This document shows, piece by piece, positions 18,757 through 28,031 of a stretch of 64,000 nucleotides of DNA. The notes below the pieces were generated by a model. It did not search any database, had not been told where the DNA came from, and saw only the letters and a program-made list of their open reading frames with translations. Location: NCBI RefSeq assembly GCF_900112005.1, contig NZ_FOKK01000006.1, forward strand, positions 247,181 to 311,180, given 5' to 3'. The DNA is from Algoriphagus aquimarinus. GTDB taxonomy: Bacteria; Bacteroidota; Bacteroidia; Cytophagales; Cyclobacteriaceae. The translations under genes and the position numbers were made by a program. Every line of letters starts with the position of its first letter. The stretch's first letter is position 1.

Positions 18757-20472
18757 TTACCAATTTGGATTTTGTGTAAGGTTTGGGTTGAGCGTGAGCT
18801 CATCGCTAGGAATAGAAATAAGATAATCTCTGTTTGCTTTGAAACCATAACCGTTTGGCATTTCAGATTGGAAATAGTCCAATTGATTTCTCTCATCAAC
18901 TTTCACTACCAGAGTAGGAAATTCTGATTGCTTAAATGGATAACCTAAAGGTCTTTTACCCGCAAATAATTCATGAGCAGCCCATCTTCTGTAGTCATCT
19001 ATACGCTGCCCTTCTAATGCCAATTCTACTCGACGCTCATTTCTAATCGCATACAATGCATCATCTATCGCATATCCATAATCCAACAATTGATCTCCAA
19101 AGTCTGCTTGAGGAATCACTTCGAAATCTGGCATACCAACACGATTTCTGATCATGTTCAATTGAGGCAAAGCCAGCTCTTGATTCAATTCATACTTTGC
19201 CTCTGCATAATTAAGTAATACCTCTGCATACCTGAAGTAAATTCTCCCAGTTTGGCTATATCCACCAAAATCTGCACCTGCCCCAGAAGAATATGGATTA
19301 GAAAATTTTTTCACCTGAAAGCCAGTAGCGCATAGCTCTTCCGAACCTCCATTAATGAATGGCTTACTAAAGATTTGTCCAGAACTCGCAACTCTCAAAT
19401 CTCCAGGGGCCCAAACTGTAGCATGGAGCCTCGGATCCACATCCTCTACTATTTGATTTAAAAAATCATTTCCACTCGCCGTCTGAGCTAGTGCAGAATA
19501 ATCGTATGGCTTGCCGTCTTTACCAAGATAGGAAGAAGCTAAAGACCACGTGATTCCCATATCTCTAGTTCTACGAGTTGTGTAGAATTGTAATTCATGC
19601 CCCAACTGCTCTGAAGTACTTGCTATTCTATAGAAAAGCACCTCATCAATATTAGACATATTATCCAATCCAAATAGGTTATAATAATCTGCATCAGGCT
19701 TGCCTGTATTTAATAAACCTACGATGTAAGATCCGTTCATCAGCTCTTCAGTCGCTGAGATTACCTGCTGAAAGTACTTGTTAGGGTCAGCTCCAGTAGT
19801 GCCAAACTCAGTTCCAGCGTGATATTTCTGCCAGGTTCCTTCGTATAGTGCCACCTGTGCTTTAAAAGCTAAGGCTGTTTCCTTATTCAATCTTGAATTC
19901 CCAACTGATTGTCTATTCCCGAGGTATTCGAATGCTTTATCCAACTCAGAGATAATGAAATCTGCTACCTCTGTACGTGGAGCACGCGAATCCAACAGTT
20001 GCTCGTCACCTGGAAATAATTGATGATCGTAGATTGGTAGATCTCCATAGTCCTTGTAAAGATCATAATAAAACCAAGCTCTAAAGAAATGGGCTTCTCC
20101 CAAAAACTGAGCATAAGAACTAATATCAGCTTGCACATTGTCCAAGTTGTCAAAAAGAATATTTATACTTCTAATGTTTGACCATTCACCTGACCATTGA
20201 CCGTTTCGAGGTGATCTTGTTCCGTTGAGGATAGCGCTTGGAGTAGCTATAATTAGATTGTCAGAATTGTTTTCTGATAAAGGTTGATTGGCACTTCCAT
20301 GGCGTGGGAAAACGTCGTAATATTTTTTTACATAATTCTCAATGTCATTGCTTGTTCTGAAATATTCATTGACAGAGATTTGATCTTCTGGTGGGTTCTC
20401 TATAAAATCTTCACAGGCCATAGTGCCGAAGAGTAACGCACCCAATACTAGTATATATTGTAATTTTTTCAT
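18757..20472 (-). CDS. SusD-like glycan-binding lipoprotein (pair 3)
   Basis: A 571-residue SusD/RagB-family lipoprotein: lipobox Cys20 (LFGTMAC), N-terminal helices (FLGEAHFFRAWFYYDLYKDYGDLP), the conserved FRYAEVLLNYAEAKYELN segment, RNERRVELALEGQRIDDYRRW, and the family end NLTQNPNW. It starts 16 bp after susC pair 3. This is a longer SusD subgroup than pairs 1 and 2. Confidence 0.94.
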   Translation of the reverse strand: MKKLQYILVLGALLFGTMACEDFIENPPEDQISVNEYFRTSNDIENYVKKYYDVFPRHGSANQPLSENNSDNLIIATPSAILNGTRSPRNGQWSGEWSNIRSINILFDNLDNVQADISSYAQFLGEAHFFRAWFYYDLYKDYGDLPIYDHQLFPGDEQLLDSRAPRTEVADFIISELDKAFEYLGNRQSVGNSRLNKETALAFKAQVALYEGTWQKYHAGTEFGTTGADPNKYFQQVISATEELMNGSYIVGLLNTGKPDADYYNLFGLDNMSNIDEVLFYRIASTSEQLGHELQFYTTRRTRDMGITWSLASSYLGKDGKPYDYSALAQTASGNDFLNQIVEDVDPRLHATVWAPGDLRVASSGQIFSKPFINGGSEELCATGFQVKKFSNPYSSGAGADFGGYSQTGRIYFRYAEVLLNYAEAKYELNQELALPQLNMIRNRVGMPDFEVIPQADFGDQLLDYGYAIDDALYAIRNERRVELALEGQRIDDYRRWAAHELFAGKRPLGYPFKQSEFPTLVVKVDERNQLDYFQSEMPNGYGFKANRDYLISIPSDELTLNPNLTQNPNW

Positions 20473-20488
20473 GTCTTATCAGGTTGGA

Positions 20489-23400
20489 TTAGTTGGTGAT
20501 TTTTAAACCAAATGAGAATATGCGATCAGCACCATAGGTTTTACCCACACCATAGCTTCCGCCCACTGCAACAGGATCTATACCATCAGGAAGGCTGGTA
20601 AATGTGAATAAGTTTTCTCCGGAGAAGTAAACTCTCAGGTTACTGATTTTCAATTTCTCAAGCATTGGTCTAGGGAAAGTGTAACCAATCTGCATATTCT
20701 GTATTCTCATATATGCACCACTTTGAAGGTAACGTGTACTGGTTATTCTATTCTTGTTGTTTTGTCCATCATTAATATATGGTCTAGGGAAGAAGGCATT
20801 TGTATTAAAGTTCGCCTCTCCTTCAGCGATACCCGTGTAGGCATCTCCAACTTGATCTCTAAAATAATCCAAGTGATAATCAGTAAGTGTGGTTTGGTTA
20901 CCAGATCTGAAACCCCAAAACATATTTTCCCCAGAGCCGAACCAGAGGTCTCTCTTAGCCACTCCTCTCACTAGCAAAGAAAAGTCAAATCCTTTGTAGG
21001 CAGCACTCAAATTCAGTCCATACTGGAAGTGAGGAGTACTATTTCCAATGATATGCAAGTCTCCAGAATCTTCCAGGGTATTTGAGCCATTATCTACTTT
21101 GCCATCTCCATTGGTATCCAAATATTTTACATCACCCGTTTTCCATGATAAACCTGTCAAATCAGAAAGATCAACTTGGGAGGTATATGAATCAATTTCT
21201 TCTTGCGTCTGGTATAGGTCATCTGCTGAATAACCCCAGATCTCGCCTTGCTCTCTACCTTCATACCAGTTGGATAGAACTCCTTCTGGATTCGAATATT
21301 TGGTTACAACAGCTTTACTGTCATAGATATTAAAACCAACATTGTAAGTAAATCCACTATTGGTAGTGTGACCATAGTTGATGGAAGTTTCCCATCCTCT
21401 TGCTCTTAAAGTAGCATTGTTAGTCTGTGGAACATTAGATCCAAGTACTCCAGGAGCTGGTGCAACAGGGCCGATCATGTCAAACGTTGTTCTTTCAAAC
21501 CAATCTACTACAACCTTCAACTTATTATTAAGGAAAGACATATCCGCACCGATATCTATAGTCCGTGCGGTTTCCCAAGTCAAGTTATTACTTACCAAAG
21601 AAGGGGTTCCTGCATAACCTACAGGTCTAGCTCCACCAGATTCGAAAATCCAGTTTACAGCACTTCCAGAAAGCGGAATAAGTAGTAGATCTAGGTATGG
21701 GTCTACATTTTGGTTACCCAATTCACCCCAAGATCCACGGATTTTGAAAGTATTCACTACAGGCTTAATGGATTCCCAGAAGTTTTCCTTATCCATATTC
21801 CATCCAGCAGAGAAGGAGGGGAAGAATCCCCAACGATTTCCATCCTTGAATCTTGAAGTTCCGTCATATCGTGCATTTGCTTCAAATAAATACTTTTCAT
21901 TAAAGTTATAATTGACTCTACCAAAATACCCTTGAGTACTATAGGTTAGCAAGCCTTCGTTCATTTGTATATCACCGTCAGCAGTATTTAGAGATGGTAC
22001 ATCTGGCACCAGAATATTAGTTCTATAACCACTTAAGCTTCTCTGCTTAGTTCTCTCAAACTGGGTACCGCCCATAATTTTGAAATTATGATTTTCACCA
22101 GCTTTGAATTCGTAAGAGGTAAACAAGTTGGTAGTCCAGTATACATTGCTGTAGTGTGTAGCGCGATAATTACTTGGCACCGTATTACCACTAGGGATAA
22201 TAGATCCATCTACTAAATGATCATATACTGTCAATTCTTTGCTTTGGTAGAATTGGTCTACATTCTTGAATGCGAAATCTCCGTGCACAGTCAATCCATC
22301 AATTGGTCTGAAATCTGTAGAGAAATTTTGCCAGTTTTCAGTAGTCTCTGTACGGTCAGTTCCAGCGTCATTTACCCAAGGAATCTTAGATTGAATCATG
22401 ACATTTCCAAAACCATCATACATCGCATTGGTAGGCATGGTACGTGCGATCTGGTGAAATATCAGATCATAAGAACCTTGACGGTCCATATTAGGTAGCT
22501 CACGTACTTGCTTGGAGAAACGAGGTTGGTAGGTGAAATCCCAGTTTTTAGTGATCGAAGTAGTGATCTTACCCATCACGTTGTATCGATTAAAAGTATC
22601 AGTACCATAATTGAGCACTCCTCCTTGATCATATAGACCGGCAGAGAAGTAATAGGCGGTCTTATCATTTCCGCCTGATAGTGTCAAGTCATGTTTTTGG
22701 ATAAAACCAGAGCCATAATATTCATCAAACCAGTCACGATTAGCATTACCAAATTGGTTAAATCCCCATTGGTTTTGACTATTTAAGTTAGGCGTAGTTT
22801 CAAAGTAGGTGGCGTCTTGTGGGAAATTCGGTGTGCCTCTCAAGAAATCATAATCCCCTGCCTGAAAGGCTACGATGTTATCTATAATCTCATCACGAAA
22901 AAATCTTCCTCCTGACCCAGCTACCCCTGCTTCATTTATTGCTTTTGCAAAAGTCAACGAATTTGTCATGCTTGGAAGGCGCTGTGGAGTAGCGACTGAC
23001 ACATTGCCAGAATAGCTCACACGCAATTCTTGGTTTTTCCCAGATTTAGTAGTGATTACAATCACTCCATAAGGAGCTCTTGCTCCATAAATCGCAGATG
23101 CAGCAGCATCCTTCAGTATGGAAATGGATTCAATATCATCAGGATTGAGGCGGTTCATATCACCTGGTATTCCGTCAATAACGATGTATGGATCTCCACC
23201 ACCATTTAAGGACCCCATACCTCGGATTTGTACTCCTAAGTTGGCTCCCGGCTGAAACCCATTATTTCCTACACTAAAAGTAAGACCTGGCGAAGTACCT
23301 TGAAGTAATTGAGAGACTGATGGAGATGGTCTGCTTTCTATCATTTTACCATCAACTACATCTACTGCTCCAGTTAAATTAGTAGCTTTTTGAGTGCCAT

Positions 23401-23824
23401 AACCCACAACCACCACTTCAGAGAGTGATTGAGCATCTTCACTCATTGTGATGTTAATCACATTTGAGTTGCCGACTACTATGGTTTGAGTAGCATATCC
23501 AATAAAGGAAAATTGTAATGTAGCTCCTTCTTCCACGGAAATAGTATAATTACCATCTCCATCAGTTACTGTCCCTTTGGTTGTCCCTTGAACAGTGATT
23601 GTAGCTCCCGGGAGAGGATAACCATCGGCATCCACTATCTTCCCTTTTATAGAGACTTCGACTAAACTTCCATAACTTATTAAGCTGGTGTCGGCAAAAT
23701 AATTGTTTTCCGCAAATGCGGACTTGCTTAGGGCGTTTGAATTAACTGAGTACGAAAAAAGTCCCAGCCCAACAGCTAAGATTTTCGATCTCAGAATAAC
23801 TCCTTTAGGTATAATTTTTATCAT
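20489..23824 (-). CDS. SusC-like TonB-dependent outer-membrane glycan transporter (pair 3)
   Basis: A 1111-residue SusC-type receptor. After an N-terminal signal (KILAVGLGLFSYSVNSNA) comes the carboxypeptidase-like sandwich (IKGKIVDADGYPLPGATITV, about residues 57-130), the TonB-box region (LSEVVVVGYGTQKATNLTG), plug motifs (GVQIRGMGSLNG, VIDGIPGDMN) and a barrel ending ADRIFSFGLKITN. It is followed by its susD, on the opposite strand from pairs 1 and 2, with a 550-bp leader that carries an inverted repeat at 23915-23953. Confidence 0.95.
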   Translation of the reverse strand: MIKIIPKGVILRSKILAVGLGLFSYSVNSNALSKSAFAENNYFADTSLISYGSLVEVSIKGKIVDADGYPLPGATITVQGTTKGTVTDGDGNYTISVEEGATLQFSFIGYATQTIVVGNSNVINITMSEDAQSLSEVVVVGYGTQKATNLTGAVDVVDGKMIESRPSPSVSQLLQGTSPGLTFSVGNNGFQPGANLGVQIRGMGSLNGGGDPYIVIDGIPGDMNRLNPDDIESISILKDAAASAIYGARAPYGVIVITTKSGKNQELRVSYSGNVSVATPQRLPSMTNSLTFAKAINEAGVAGSGGRFFRDEIIDNIVAFQAGDYDFLRGTPNFPQDATYFETTPNLNSQNQWGFNQFGNANRDWFDEYYGSGFIQKHDLTLSGGNDKTAYYFSAGLYDQGGVLNYGTDTFNRYNVMGKITTSITKNWDFTYQPRFSKQVRELPNMDRQGSYDLIFHQIARTMPTNAMYDGFGNVMIQSKIPWVNDAGTDRTETTENWQNFSTDFRPIDGLTVHGDFAFKNVDQFYQSKELTVYDHLVDGSIIPSGNTVPSNYRATHYSNVYWTTNLFTSYEFKAGENHNFKIMGGTQFERTKQRSLSGYRTNILVPDVPSLNTADGDIQMNEGLLTYSTQGYFGRVNYNFNEKYLFEANARYDGTSRFKDGNRWGFFPSFSAGWNMDKENFWESIKPVVNTFKIRGSWGELGNQNVDPYLDLLLIPLSGSAVNWIFESGGARPVGYAGTPSLVSNNLTWETARTIDIGADMSFLNNKLKVVVDWFERTTFDMIGPVAPAPGVLGSNVPQTNNATLRARGWETSINYGHTTNSGFTYNVGFNIYDSKAVVTKYSNPEGVLSNWYEGREQGEIWGYSADDLYQTQEEIDSYTSQVDLSDLTGLSWKTGDVKYLDTNGDGKVDNGSNTLEDSGDLHIIGNSTPHFQYGLNLSAAYKGFDFSLLVRGVAKRDLWFGSGENMFWGFRSGNQTTLTDYHLDYFRDQVGDAYTGIAEGEANFNTNAFFPRPYINDGQNNKNRITSTRYLQSGAYMRIQNMQIGYTFPRPMLEKLKISNLRVYFSGENLFTFTSLPDGIDPVAVGGSYGVGKTYGADRIFSFGLKITN

Positions 23825-24378
23825 TTCTTTATAGTTTGTTAAAAATTTATCAAAAGATGGGGCTTCCTGCTGTATTAAATAGGGGGTATTTTATTAGTTG
23901 GTGGATAGTGGGGATATTCGGACTATAATAATTATGATCGGTATGTCCGAATAGGCCGAATGCCCCATTATTAGAGTAATATACTGATTACTAGTCGTCT
24001 ATAAGAACCTTGCTTTTTAGATTCAGACCAAAATGAACTGTATTTACTGAGGGTATATACTTTTCTATGTTAAAAAATTACTTTTGATAGCTTTTGCAGG
24101 GCTGGAAGAGGAACCTATCCATGAAAAAAGAAGTGTTAATGTAATCGCACTGACGCCTGAATAGATAGGTCTCCTTAAGTTTTCCAGATAGGACGCTGTC
24201 AGATTCGTTTTCATTGATATTTATTTCTCCTTATATAAATATTTATTGTTTCAGGGTTAGACGGATTATATCAGCTTTTTTGGTGTCTATAATTTATTAC
24301 TCTTCCTAGAGTAAATTGTTACTCAAACTTCCCGGACCCAGTGATTCGTAATTAGAAAGTAGATAAGGTGTATATAAA
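23825..24378. other. Intergenic region between the propeller gene and susC pair 3
   Basis: 554 bp with no supportable gene. It must contain the promoter of susCD pair 3, since the upstream propeller gene is far away. It holds the CGGAC-type inverted repeat listed separately; otherwise I see no clear hairpin terminator or RNA. Confidence 0.5.
23915..23953. promoter_or_regulatory. Inverted repeat upstream of susC pair 3 (possible operator)
   Basis: A perfect 9-bp inverted repeat, TATTCGGAC (23915-23923) and GTCCGAATA (23945-23953), with a 21-nt spacer; a further CCGAAT follows at 23956, preceding CCCC that mirrors the GGGG at 23910. Half-site centres are about 30 bp apart, near three helical turns, as for a dimeric regulator. 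It sits 90-110 bp upstream of the susC start. No T-tract, so not a terminator. Confidence 0.4.
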
Positions 24379-25425
24379 TCACTTTTTGAATTTCAAGACA
24401 TAGCTTACTGTATTCTTTCGGCCAAAAATATTATGTCCTGAGGGTACATACATGTAGTTGACTTCACCATCTACAAGAAGTAGTTGCGGTCGCTCAAATT
24501 TCGAATAGGTAGCGTTCATTGGACCATAATAAATAGCCACTTTTTCCTGATCAAAATCTAGATATGCATTGATTCTATGAAAACCTTTTTCATAGGTGTC
24601 GAAAGTGATTCCATCTTCTGATGTCCATAGCAATCCTCCACCTGCTTCGATGATTCCATGATTGTCCGTAGTGAGTAATGCGAACTTTCCCTCGTACATA
24701 AAAGCATAACCGTCTTCAATATTTTGATCGTTGGAAGTGACTGGGAATGGCATTTGAACGTAAGGGCCTTCCAGATTTTCTGCGACCGCCAAACCCATTC
24801 GGGATTTTTCAGACTTGAAGTAAAGAAAATACCCTCCGTCAGGATGTTTTAACAGCGCCGGATTATTGACGCCGTTGCTAGCCTCGTAATTCCAGTATGC
24901 CGGGTTTTTAGGTGTGTCCAAAATCAATCCGTCTTTATTCACCTTATTCCATGGACCATAAGGAGAATCAGCAATTGCCATCCCTATTTTTTGATTAGAA
25001 GGGTGGGGCGGTTGTGATGGATTATCATTCGCTATATATAATAATACATACTTATCCTCTACTCTAGAGATGGTCGGGTTATGTGCACCATACTTATCCC
25101 AAGTATCTAGACCTGTTCCTGCTACTGCCACATCAGAAAAAGAAAATGGGCCTTCTGGATTTGAACCGACGTAATGAGCTATTTCACTAGCTGATCGCCA
25201 ATCTGGATTTACTTTGTCACCTGGCCACCGAGCCACAAAGAGATGAACATTCCCTTCATCATCCATCACAGGAGATGTACCCCATATGGTAAATCCAGGT
25301 TCTTCAACTGCTATGCCCATATACTCCCAACTGTCTGCAAATTGCTTGTTTTGAGCAAACAACCTCCCTGAAGAGAATGCGAATAGCACAAAAATGAAAA
25401 GAGAACTTAAAGTTTTATTATACAT
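24379..25425 (-). CDS. Secreted five-bladed beta-propeller glycosidase-like protein 1
   Basis: A 348-residue secreted protein (signal peptide to about residue 24, RLFAQ) with the repeated blade pattern of the GH43/GH32/GH117-type propeller fold: FTIWGTSPVMDDEGNVHLFVARWP, AHNPTISRVEDKYVLLYIA, KIGMAIADSPYGPWN, GLAVAENLEGPY, and FERPQLLLVDGEVNYMY. It is one of four paralogs in this locus. The blade 1 position that in GH43 holds the base Asp reads G-T-S here. It probably acts on an exposed sugar of the imported or surface glycan, but neither hydrolase class nor substrate can be assigned. Most diverged of the four. Confidence 0.75.
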   Translation of the reverse strand: MYNKTLSSLFIFVLFAFSSGRLFAQNKQFADSWEYMGIAVEEPGFTIWGTSPVMDDEGNVHLFVARWPGDKVNPDWRSASEIAHYVGSNPEGPFSFSDVAVAGTGLDTWDKYGAHNPTISRVEDKYVLLYIANDNPSQPPHPSNQKIGMAIADSPYGPWNKVNKDGLILDTPKNPAYWNYEASNGVNNPALLKHPDGGYFLYFKSEKSRMGLAVAENLEGPYVQMPFPVTSNDQNIEDGYAFMYEGKFALLTTDNHGIIEAGGGLLWTSEDGITFDTYEKGFHRINAYLDFDQEKVAIYYGPMNATYSKFERPQLLLVDGEVNYMYVPSGHNIFGRKNTVSYVLKFKK

Positions 25426-25489
25426 AGAATTCTAATGAAGAATGTAAATCCGCTTTACTAACAATATACTTTCAAAGCTCCATAACTGA

Positions 25490-25560
25490 AGGTCTCAACC
25501 GCTTCGGTCACCTGTCACTTCTACTGAGCGTAGCCGAAGTGTCGGTCTTCCGTCTATCAG
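25490..25560. repeat. Dispersed intergenic repeat, copy A
   Basis: Contains GGTCACCTGTCACTTCTACT, TGAGCGTAGCCGAAGT and GTCGGTCTTCCGTC. Its reverse complement matches copy C (38442-38530) over about 55 bases with a few mismatches. See the finding on the 7-mer repeat family. Confidence 0.7.
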
Positions 25561-25575
25561 GTATATAATGTTAGC

Positions 25576-26625
25576 TTATTTATTCAGAGGGATAAAAATG
25601 ATAAAGGATTCGTCCCCTTGCTTGGCAGCTAGTCCCAGCGTGATCAGTTCCCCACTTTCTTTAAAAACAAATGGGCGCTCTAGTCGATCAGGTTTCAGGG
25701 TAGTACCATCCTTCATTTTAATTTCTTTTGGCATAATCTGGTATTCGGAAGCCTTTTGCCATTTGAGTCCATCTGTAGAGCTGACCAATCCTATAAATCC
25801 CTCTGGAGTATGAAAGATTCCATAATAAATTTCACGCTTTTCGTCATACCAAAGGGACATGTCTTCAGTGTCCAAGTAATCGATTACAGGGTCAGGTTGG
25901 ATATCAAAGGGTCCGTCAGGATTATCACTTATGGCAATAGCTTGATTTCTAATAAATCTTGTTTCTTTGGGTTTATCACCTTTAACGATCATATAATAAC
26001 GACCATCCTTTCCCTGGTCCACAGCCGGGTTCACGGTCAAAGTCGAGATAGGGCCTGAAGGTTCTATTAAAGGTTGGTCTTGTCTTTGCCAGGGACCATC
26101 TAAAGAATTAGCTACTGCAACTCCGGTTCGCTGATTGGGTCTTAAAATTTTCCATTTGGGATGATTGTATCCAGTCAAACTGATTTCCATCAAGTCATTT
26201 TCTGAATAGTCCTGATTTTCTCCCATATTGGTGGAGATATAATACAGATAATATTTCCCGTTAAAATATTTAATCTTGGGATTGTGCGCTGTTATAGCAT
26301 CCCAATTGCCTTTTCCACGACCTTCTAAAACAGTCTTTTTGAATTCCCAAGGTCCTGTAGGGTTTTCTGAAACTGCGTGGGCAATTTCAGAAAATAATAG
26401 CCATCCAGTAAAATTGGTGGATTTGGGCCACCGAGAATAAAAGAGGTGATACATTCCGTCATTTCCTTTGACTATTGATCCTCCCCAGTTATAATAGCCC
26501 TCTGTGCGAAAAATATTTACCTCACTAACAGGCTGAATAAATTTAGAGATCTGCAGATTATCCTGTGCGATACTTGGGTGCAGAAAAATTATTTGAACCA
26601 AAAGTATTAGACTATATTTTTTCAT
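25576..26625 (-). CDS. Secreted five-bladed beta-propeller glycosidase-like protein 2
   Basis: A 349-residue secreted protein (signal to about residue 20, HPSIAQ). Blade marks: YYNWGGSIVKGNDGMYHLFYSRWP, ITAHNPKIKYFNGKYYLYYIS, GVAVANSLDGPWQ, DGRYYMIVKG, a Y-L-D-T-E-D segment before SLWYDEKREI, and LERPFVFKESGELITLGLAAK. The conserved features shared with its three paralogs are WGGS, SRWP, xHNP, ED plus W, and ERP. Same strand as its neighbours, 135 bp from the next paralog, so probably one transcript. Confidence 0.77.
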   Translation of the reverse strand: MKKYSLILLVQIIFLHPSIAQDNLQISKFIQPVSEVNIFRTEGYYNWGGSIVKGNDGMYHLFYSRWPKSTNFTGWLLFSEIAHAVSENPTGPWEFKKTVLEGRGKGNWDAITAHNPKIKYFNGKYYLYYISTNMGENQDYSENDLMEISLTGYNHPKWKILRPNQRTGVAVANSLDGPWQRQDQPLIEPSGPISTLTVNPAVDQGKDGRYYMIVKGDKPKETRFIRNQAIAISDNPDGPFDIQPDPVIDYLDTEDMSLWYDEKREIYYGIFHTPEGFIGLVSSTDGLKWQKASEYQIMPKEIKMKDGTTLKPDRLERPFVFKESGELITLGLAAKQGDESFIIFIPLNK

Positions 26626-26760
26626 ACCCCTTTATTTTTTATTGCTGAACAACTACTCGCTAAACTATATGTGAATTTCACCAATTCAAGGTCTTTATGA
26701 AATTGCTTAATATTCAATAAAGTAAAGAACTCCAATTTAACAGAATCCATTGTTTGACAG

Positions 26761-27843
26761 TTATTCTTTTGGTTCGCTTTTAAGTGGCCTTACCATGTTG
26801 AAAATATTTCCTTCAGGATTTCTGGCCGCGAAATAGACATGTGTAGGATGACCATGTTGCACCAGTACTTGAGGGCGTTCCAGTTTAGGGAATTCTACAG
26901 TTTCTCCATTGCTGAGCGTGAGAGTTCTGCTGTATGCAGCTGGATTTTCCGGTGTAGTCCAAACTACACCGTCTTCAGAACTTGCATAAAATCCTGCACC
27001 AGACTCACCAGTAATGGCTGCATTCATGCATTTGGCTAGCATGTGATACTGGCTGCCATCGTACCAGATGTATGGGTCTTCCACATCTGAACTTATAGGA
27101 AGAAGTTTGATTTGATTATCCTCGCCCTTCCGTTCGTAAGGACCCCAGTAGTGCTTGGCTGTGGCAACCCCAAAAGTCATTGTTCTATCTTGGTTTCTGG
27201 CTGGATAAGGAACGGGAGCACTCTTATACACCAAGAGCACAGATCCATCTTCGTGGACAAAGGGGGCAGGATTGCTGATAATTGCTCCATCCCATTGTCC
27301 TGGCCGGGGCTGAAGGATTGGTTCTTCCATTCTTTTCCACGGGCCCGTTGGGGAATCAGCAACAGCTACTCCTATACGTTTATGATTCCATGCCTCTTCA
27401 TAAAGCTCACGGGTAGGGGCTATTTGTACTGGTTGATCAAATTCGTAATTAATCCCGATGTAGAATAGCACGTATTTCCCATCGTGGTATTGGATATTGG
27501 GATTGTGAGTCATCATTCCATCCCAAAATTCTTTGCCTCTAGCAGGCAACACCACTTGTTTGAATTTAAATGGACCTTCAGAGTTATCTGCTACAGCAAG
27601 GACGATTTCGCTATTTGTTACCCATGCGCTCATCCCCAGATGCTTTGGCCAGCGACTGGCAAACATGTAGTAAAGATTATCTTCTCCTTGGATCACTGAG
27701 CCACCCCAAACAATATAATCCTCCATTTGAAATGCTCCTTCCACAGGAGAAGTATCCCACTGATTTAGGAAAGGGTTTTTCTGGGAATAAGCTGCGCTAA
27801 AGCTGATAAATAAGCTAAAGGAAAGTAGATATAGTAATTTCAT
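26761..27843 (-). CDS. Secreted five-bladed beta-propeller glycosidase-like protein 3
   Basis: A 360-residue secreted protein (signal to about residue 20, SAAYSQ). Blade marks: YIVWGGSVIQGEDNLYYMFASRWP, MTHNPNIQYHDGKYVLFYIG, GVAVADSPTGPWK, AIISNPAPFVHEDGSVLLVYK, VEDPYIWYDGSQYHMLAK and LERPQVLVQHGHPTHVYFAAR. Same architecture as the paralogs on either side. The region downstream of the fuconate dehydratase is separated from it by a dispersed repeat. Confidence 0.77.
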   Translation of the reverse strand: MKLLYLLSFSLFISFSAAYSQKNPFLNQWDTSPVEGAFQMEDYIVWGGSVIQGEDNLYYMFASRWPKHLGMSAWVTNSEIVLAVADNSEGPFKFKQVVLPARGKEFWDGMMTHNPNIQYHDGKYVLFYIGINYEFDQPVQIAPTRELYEEAWNHKRIGVAVADSPTGPWKRMEEPILQPRPGQWDGAIISNPAPFVHEDGSVLLVYKSAPVPYPARNQDRTMTFGVATAKHYWGPYERKGEDNQIKLLPISSDVEDPYIWYDGSQYHMLAKCMNAAITGESGAGFYASSEDGVVWTTPENPAAYSRTLTLSNGETVEFPKLERPQVLVQHGHPTHVYFAARNPEGNIFNMVRPLKSEPKE

Positions 27844-27919
27844 TTTTGACTAGGTCAAAGTAGAGGTGTCTTTTGAATGTGTATAGCCGCTTTTATTCCA
27901 GTAAGAATGCAAAAGCAAT

Positions 27920-28029
27920 ATAGGATATGTTAAACTTAAGAATTGTGGCCGCTTCGGTCACCCGTCTTCGGTCTTCCAGCCAGCTAAGCAAAAAAATTAT
28001 GGATACCGGTATCATTGCGGATAGTCATG
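27920..28029. repeat. Dispersed intergenic repeat, copy B
   Basis: The most complete copy. In order on the + strand: TAGGATATGTTAAACTTAAG, GGCCGCTTCGGTCA, the 7-mers CCCGTCTTCGGTCTTC, CCAGCCAGCTAAGCAAA, and ATCATTGCGGATAGTCATG. The same order recurs at 56511-56594, and parts recur at 39184-39450 and 55121-55184. It touches the 3' end of the fuconate dehydratase gene. Confidence 0.75.
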
Positions 28030-28031
28030 TT

